A stretch of DNA of 9,675 bases, taken from assembly GCA_030831045.1 (NCBI GenBank), contig JAURMB010000047.1, forward strand, positions 1 to 9,675, read 5' to 3'. The notes below the pieces were generated by a model. It ran no database searches. It had not been told where the DNA came from and saw nothing but the letters and a program-made list of their open reading frames with translations. This document shows, piece by piece, positions 7,527 to 9,675 of the stretch. Positions within the stretch are counted from its first letter, which is position 1, and every line of letters starts with the position of its first letter. Source of the stretch: Schleiferiaceae bacterium (GTDB lineage: Bacteria; Bacteroidota; Bacteroidia; Flavobacteriales; Schleiferiaceae). Made by a program: the position numbers and the translations under genes.

Positions 7527-8009
7527 TTAGAACTGGTCGTCGCCTTCGTAATCGTCGTCTTCACTCATGAACGACGAGTTGGCCTGGTTGCTGCGGTAGC
7601 CGCCGCCCCCGTTGCCGTGGCTACCACCGCCCTTGCGGGGAGCGCCGTACTCTTCTTCGCGTCCGCGCATTGGATTCGGGCCGAGCATCGTCATCGAGTC
7701 GGCTGAAATCTCAATGTTGTAGCGGGTTTGGTTGTGTTCGTCGGTCCACTGGCGCGAGCGGATTTTTCCTTCGATAAACACCTTGTCGCCCTTGTGCAAA
7801 AAGCGTTCGCACACTTCAGCCAAGCGCGGACTTCGCACCACAATCGTGTGCCATTCGGTGTTTTCTTTTCGGTTGCCGTCGCGGTCCGTGAAATTTTCAG
7901 TGGTCGCGATGGGGAACTTTACCAACATTCCCCCGTTCTCAAATCGGCGCGCTTCGGGATCTTTACCCAGGTTGCCAATCAGCATTACTTTATTTAGAGT
8001 ACCTGCCAT
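7527..8009 (-). CDS. ssb: Single-stranded DNA-binding protein SSB
   Basis: This 160-residue SSB coats single-stranded DNA in replication, repair and recombination. The OB fold covers about 1-110: LNKVMLIGNLGKDPEAR, FPIATTENF, TEWHTIVVRSPRLAEVCERFLHKGDKVFIEGKI and RYNIEISADSMTMLG. W53 and W88 sit where E. coli SSB has ssDNA-stacking tryptophans. Residues about 112-148 are a Gly/Arg/Asn-rich disordered linker. The acidic tail is MSEDDDYEGDDQF. The usual interaction tip is DD-I/L-PF. Here the terminal Phe is kept, but the preceding residues read DDQF, lacking the Pro and the hydrophobic residue. The gene sits between mutY (30 bp gap) and gldE (28 bp gap). A TACATTTG box inside the mutY stop suggests its own promoter. 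Confidence 0.96.
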   Translation of the reverse strand: MAGTLNKVMLIGNLGKDPEARRFENGGMLVKFPIATTENFTDRDGNRKENTEWHTIVVRSPRLAEVCERFLHKGDKVFIEGKIRSRQWTDEHNQTRYNIEISADSMTMLGPNPMRGREEEYGAPRKGGGSHGNGGGGYRSNQANSSFMSEDDDYEGDDQF

Positions 8010-8016
8010 GGATATA

Positions 8017-8052
8017 CGTGTACATTATTAACGATGCGGTCAAATGTACGCG
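8017..8052. repeat. Inverted repeat spanning the ssb promoter/leader
   Basis: The arms cgtgtacatt (8017-8026) and aatgtacgcg (8043-8052) are inverted copies matching at 9 of 10 positions, with 16 bp between them. One arm overlaps the candidate ssb -7 box and the mutY stop codon; the other lies in the ssb leader. It could be an operator or a weak RNA hairpin. Chance is also plausible for so short a repeat. Confidence 0.35.
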
Positions 8053-9026
8053 AATTTGTGCATCCAATGCACAAAGGCTTGGGGCATGCCGCGCGCGGAC
8101 CATTCGTCAGCGCTCAGCCAATGGCTGAAGGCCGCAAAGTCCTGGGGAACTCGATAGATGTGCAAGGTTAGCTTGCGGTGGCTCAGTCGGTGCTCTACCA
8201 CCTCGGCAGTCCGACCATGCGGCGGCTCAGCTAACAAAATGGGGGCATAGAGTCCCGACCAAATTCCATGCTCCGGTCGCTTTATTAGGCCAAAACGGCC
8301 GTCTTGGTATCCCACGGCGAAGTGCCAATGTTCCTCGAGCACACGCGCCGCACGGCGCTTTATGGGGAGGTCTCCGGCGCTCCCAGCGGCGCGGGCGGCG
8401 CAGCGTTCAGCCAAGGGGCATTCGCCGCATCGCGGCTTGCGCGGAACACACACGGATTGCGCAAAATCCATCACGGCTTGATTAAAGTCGCCCGGCCGGT
8501 CGGCGGGCACAAGGTCTCCAGCGAACCCAGCGATGAATGCTTTGCTTGCTGCGGTATCCAAGGGCTCCTGCCAATTTGACCACCGACTGTACACGCGGTA
8601 GGCATTTCCATCCAGAGCCGGCACGGCTTCCCAGTCGAGGATTGAGGCCAGGGCTCCGGCAGTATAGGGCCCAACCCCCGGCACCTTAAGCCAGTCGCGG
8701 TATCCGGTGGGCCAACCGTTTTGGTCTACGAAGCGCGCCGCCCGGTGCAGCAGGTCCGCCCGGCGGTAGTAGCCCAGTCCGCTCCATAGTCCCTTAACAA
8801 CCTCGGGTTCAGCCTGGGCCAAGTCGGCCACGGTAGGAAGTTCGCGCAGAAAGCGCTCCCAATAGGGCAGCCCCTGATCCACGCGCGTTTGCTGAAGGAT
8901 AATTTCGCTCAACCAAATGGCATAGGGATTGCGCTCGCTACGCCAAGGCAAAGGGCGTCCGTGCTGGTCGTACCACCGCAAGAGAATTTGCGCAAACGCG
9001 CTATTATGAGTTGGTCGGTGCTTCAA
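8040..9026 (-). CDS. mutY: Adenine DNA glycosylase MutY (A/G-specific)
   Basis: This 328-residue base-excision repair enzyme removes adenine mispaired with 8-oxoguanine. Visible marks are LPWR (26-29), LSEIILQQTRV with catalytic E41, LWSGLGYYRRA (80-90), the helix-hairpin-helix VPGVGPYTAGALAS (115-128) and PALDGN with catalytic D139. FNQAVMDFAQ (181-190) precedes the [4Fe-4S] ligands C193, C200, C203 and C209 (C-x6-C-x2-C-x5-C). The C-terminal NUDIX-like domain that reads 8-oxoG covers about 220-328; its H-x-FSH loop reads HRLSH, with Leu for Phe. Length is normal. The start seems to be TTG at 9026: a stop lies 9 bp upstream in frame (9035-9033), and no in-frame ATG precedes the catalytic region. 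It heads the ssb-gldE-gldD cluster and is divergent from the HU gene, whose promoter overlaps its 5' end. Confidence 0.95.
   Translation of the reverse strand: MKHRPTHNSAFAQILLRWYDQHGRPLPWRSERNPYAIWLSEIILQQTRVDQGLPYWERFLRELPTVADLAQAEPEVVKGLWSGLGYYRRADLLHRAARFVDQNGWPTGYRDWLKVPGVGPYTAGALASILDWEAVPALDGNAYRVYSRWSNWQEPLDTAASKAFIAGFAGDLVPADRPGDFNQAVMDFAQSVCVPRKPRCGECPLAERCAARAAGSAGDLPIKRRAARVLEEHWHFAVGYQDGRFGLIKRPEHGIWSGLYAPILLAEPPHGRTAEVVEHRLSHRKLTLHIYRVPQDFAAFSHWLSADEWSARGMPQAFVHWMHKFAYI
8041..8048 (-). promoter_or_regulatory. Putative ssb promoter -7 box within the mutY stop
   Basis: TACATTTG on the minus strand (8048-8041) is a perfect TAnnTTTG match and uses the last codons of mutY (TAC ATT TGA). 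A start near 8034 would leave a leader of about 25 nt before the ssb ATG at 8009. A TTTG lies at 8075-8072, but the 23-nt spacing is longer than usual, so support is moderate. Confidence 0.45.
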
Positions 9027-9041
9027 TGGGGACTATCTTTG
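9011..9041 (+). promoter_or_regulatory. Putative promoter of the HU gene
   Basis: TATCTTTG at 9034-9041 is a perfect Bacteroidota -7 element, with TTG at 9011-9013 lying 20 nt upstream, the expected -33 spacing. Transcription from about 9047 would give a leader of roughly 54 nt to the ATG at 9101. The -33 element lies inside the mutY 5' coding end. A weaker minus-strand box, TATTTTAG (9055-9048), could serve mutY. Confidence 0.65.
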
Positions 9042-9100
9042 CGCCCGCTAAAATAGGCTCCCCTTGGGCCTTTGACTTAAACGTTTATACCGTCAAAATC

Positions 9101-9391
9101 ATGACAAAAGCAGATATCGTATCTCGTATTGCCGACCGCACTGGCATGGAAAAAGCAGACGTCCTCGCCGTAGTGGAGGGTTTCATGCGTGAAGTAAAAG
9201 GTGGAATGGAGTCAGGAGACAACGTGTACCTCCGCGGATTTGGCAGCTTTGTGCTGAAAAAGCGCGCTCAAAAGACGGGTCGCAACATTTCAAAGAACAC
9301 CACCTTGGTGATTCCTGCTCACTACATTCCTTCATTCAAGCCGGCCAAGACCTTCGCAGATTCTGTGAAGAAGCACGTGCCGGTGAAGTAA
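9101..9391 (+). CDS. HU/IHF-family histone-like DNA-binding protein
   Basis: This 96-residue nucleoid protein bends and compacts DNA as a dimer. The N-terminal helical dimer part is about 1-40 (MTKADIVSRIADRTGMEKAD). The beta part begins VYLRGFGSFVLKKRAQKTGRN (42-62), and the DNA-binding arm and end are RNISKNTTLVIPAHYIPSFKPAKTF (61-85). In classical HU and IHF the arm reads RNP with a proline that intercalates into DNA; here the position is Ile (RNIS), as in Bacteroidota HU proteins I recall. The open frame extends back to 9011, but the extra 30 residues do not fit the family and would cover the promoter, so the ATG at 9101 is chosen; it follows an A-rich stretch (tcaaaatc). A TPR gene starts 22 bp after the stop and may be co-transcribed. 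Confidence 0.95.
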   Translation: MTKADIVSRIADRTGMEKADVLAVVEGFMREVKGGMESGDNVYLRGFGSFVLKKRAQKTGRNISKNTTLVIPAHYIPSFKPAKTFADSVKKHVPVK

Positions 9392-9413
9392 TTCACGCTC
9401 CATCCTCCACGAA

Positions 9414-9675
9414 ATGAATCGTACGGTGTGGATCGCAGCTTCGGCCATTGTCCTTGGGGCATTGGCCATTTTGCTGTTGCCTACCACGCCAACTTCGACG
9501 TCGTCCGACGTTGAAGCGGCGGCGCTAAGCCCTTTGGATGCCAAAGTGCGCGAAGCGGTTCGCCTCATTCAGGAGGGCACTGGGAATCCCATGGAGGCTA
9601 TCACCCTGCTCCGCGAGGTGGTCGAAGAGGATCCCAAACACCGAGATGGCTTGTTTCATCTTGGTGAGTTTTCGC
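9414..9675 (+). CDS. Membrane-anchored TPR protein, N-terminal part (cut by window edge)
   Basis: An open frame from the ATG at 9414 runs 87 codons to the right edge without a stop. It starts MNRTVWIAASAIVLGALAIL with a single hydrophobic segment at about 5-22, so it is likely a signal-anchor in the inner membrane. A Thr/Ser-rich linker (PTTPTSTSS) follows. From about residue 44 there is a helical region with a tetratricopeptide-like pattern (NPMEAITLLREVVEEDPKHRDGLFHLGEFS). TPR repeats mediate protein contacts; the partner is unknown. A TPR gene just after HU is, as I recall, common in Flavobacteriales, often followed by the ribonuclease E/G gene, which cannot be checked here. Confidence 0.8.
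   Translation, partial: MNRTVWIAASAIVLGALAILLLPTTPTSTSSDVEAAALSPLDAKVREAVRLIQEGTGNPMEAITLLREVVEEDPKHRDGLFHLGEFS

Noticed and set aside
9072..9090. TTGAC and TATACC before HU as an E. coli-style -35/-10 promoter
   Set aside because: The spacing is far too short for a sigma-70 promoter, and the TTG-N20-TATCTTTG pair upstream fits this phylum better.
1..9675. Defence island, CRISPR, transposon, phage or biosynthetic cluster
   Set aside because: Every gene is a recognisable housekeeping, membrane or motility gene in a plausible Bacteroidota order; no repeat arrays, transposase, integrase or tRNA were found.

Overview
This window looks like an ordinary housekeeping stretch of a Bacteroidota chromosome, most likely a high-GC member of the Flavobacteriales. 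The evidence is the mutY-ssb-gldE-gldD gene run typical of that phylum, an HU protein of Bacteroidota type, a heme A synthase of Bacteroidota type, and several promoters of the Bacteroidota TAnnTTTG class. The base composition is clearly GC-rich, which is unusual but not unknown for the group. I see no mobile element, CRISPR array, phage gene, toxin/defence cassette or rRNA/tRNA gene, and no convincing undescribed system.

Layout, left to right. The left edge holds the first 34 codons of rplU (ribosomal protein L21, minus strand) with a good TATCTTTG promoter. Divergent from it is a two-gene operon of exported M16B peptidases. The first carries the zinc site; the second has lost it, keeps the R/Y pair and has an extra C-terminal domain. 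A strong intrinsic terminator follows, and its T-run overlaps the stop codon of a convergent EamA-type drug/metabolite transporter. That transporter and a heme A synthase gene (ctaA/COX15) are divergent, only 31 bp apart, and share a palindromic core promoter that would make both transcripts almost leaderless.

The ctaA gene runs tail-to-tail into gldD with a 53 bp antisense overlap. On the minus strand, mutY, ssb, gldE and gldD form a tight cluster: the mutY-ssb gap is 30 bp, the ssb-gldE gap is 28 bp, and gldE and gldD overlap by 11 bp. It links DNA repair and replication functions with gliding/type IX secretion components. Divergent from mutY are an HU-family DNA-binding protein and the start of a membrane-anchored TPR protein that runs off the right edge.

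No gene-free stretch exceeds 300 bases; the longest is 104-256, which holds only the rplU and M16 promoters. The points worth a second look are modest: the split active site of the M16 pair, the divergent leaderless promoter, TTG starts for mutY and gldE, an atypical SSB C-terminal tip, a GldD without a lipobox cysteine, an HU without the intercalating proline, and an inverted repeat at the ssb promoter.
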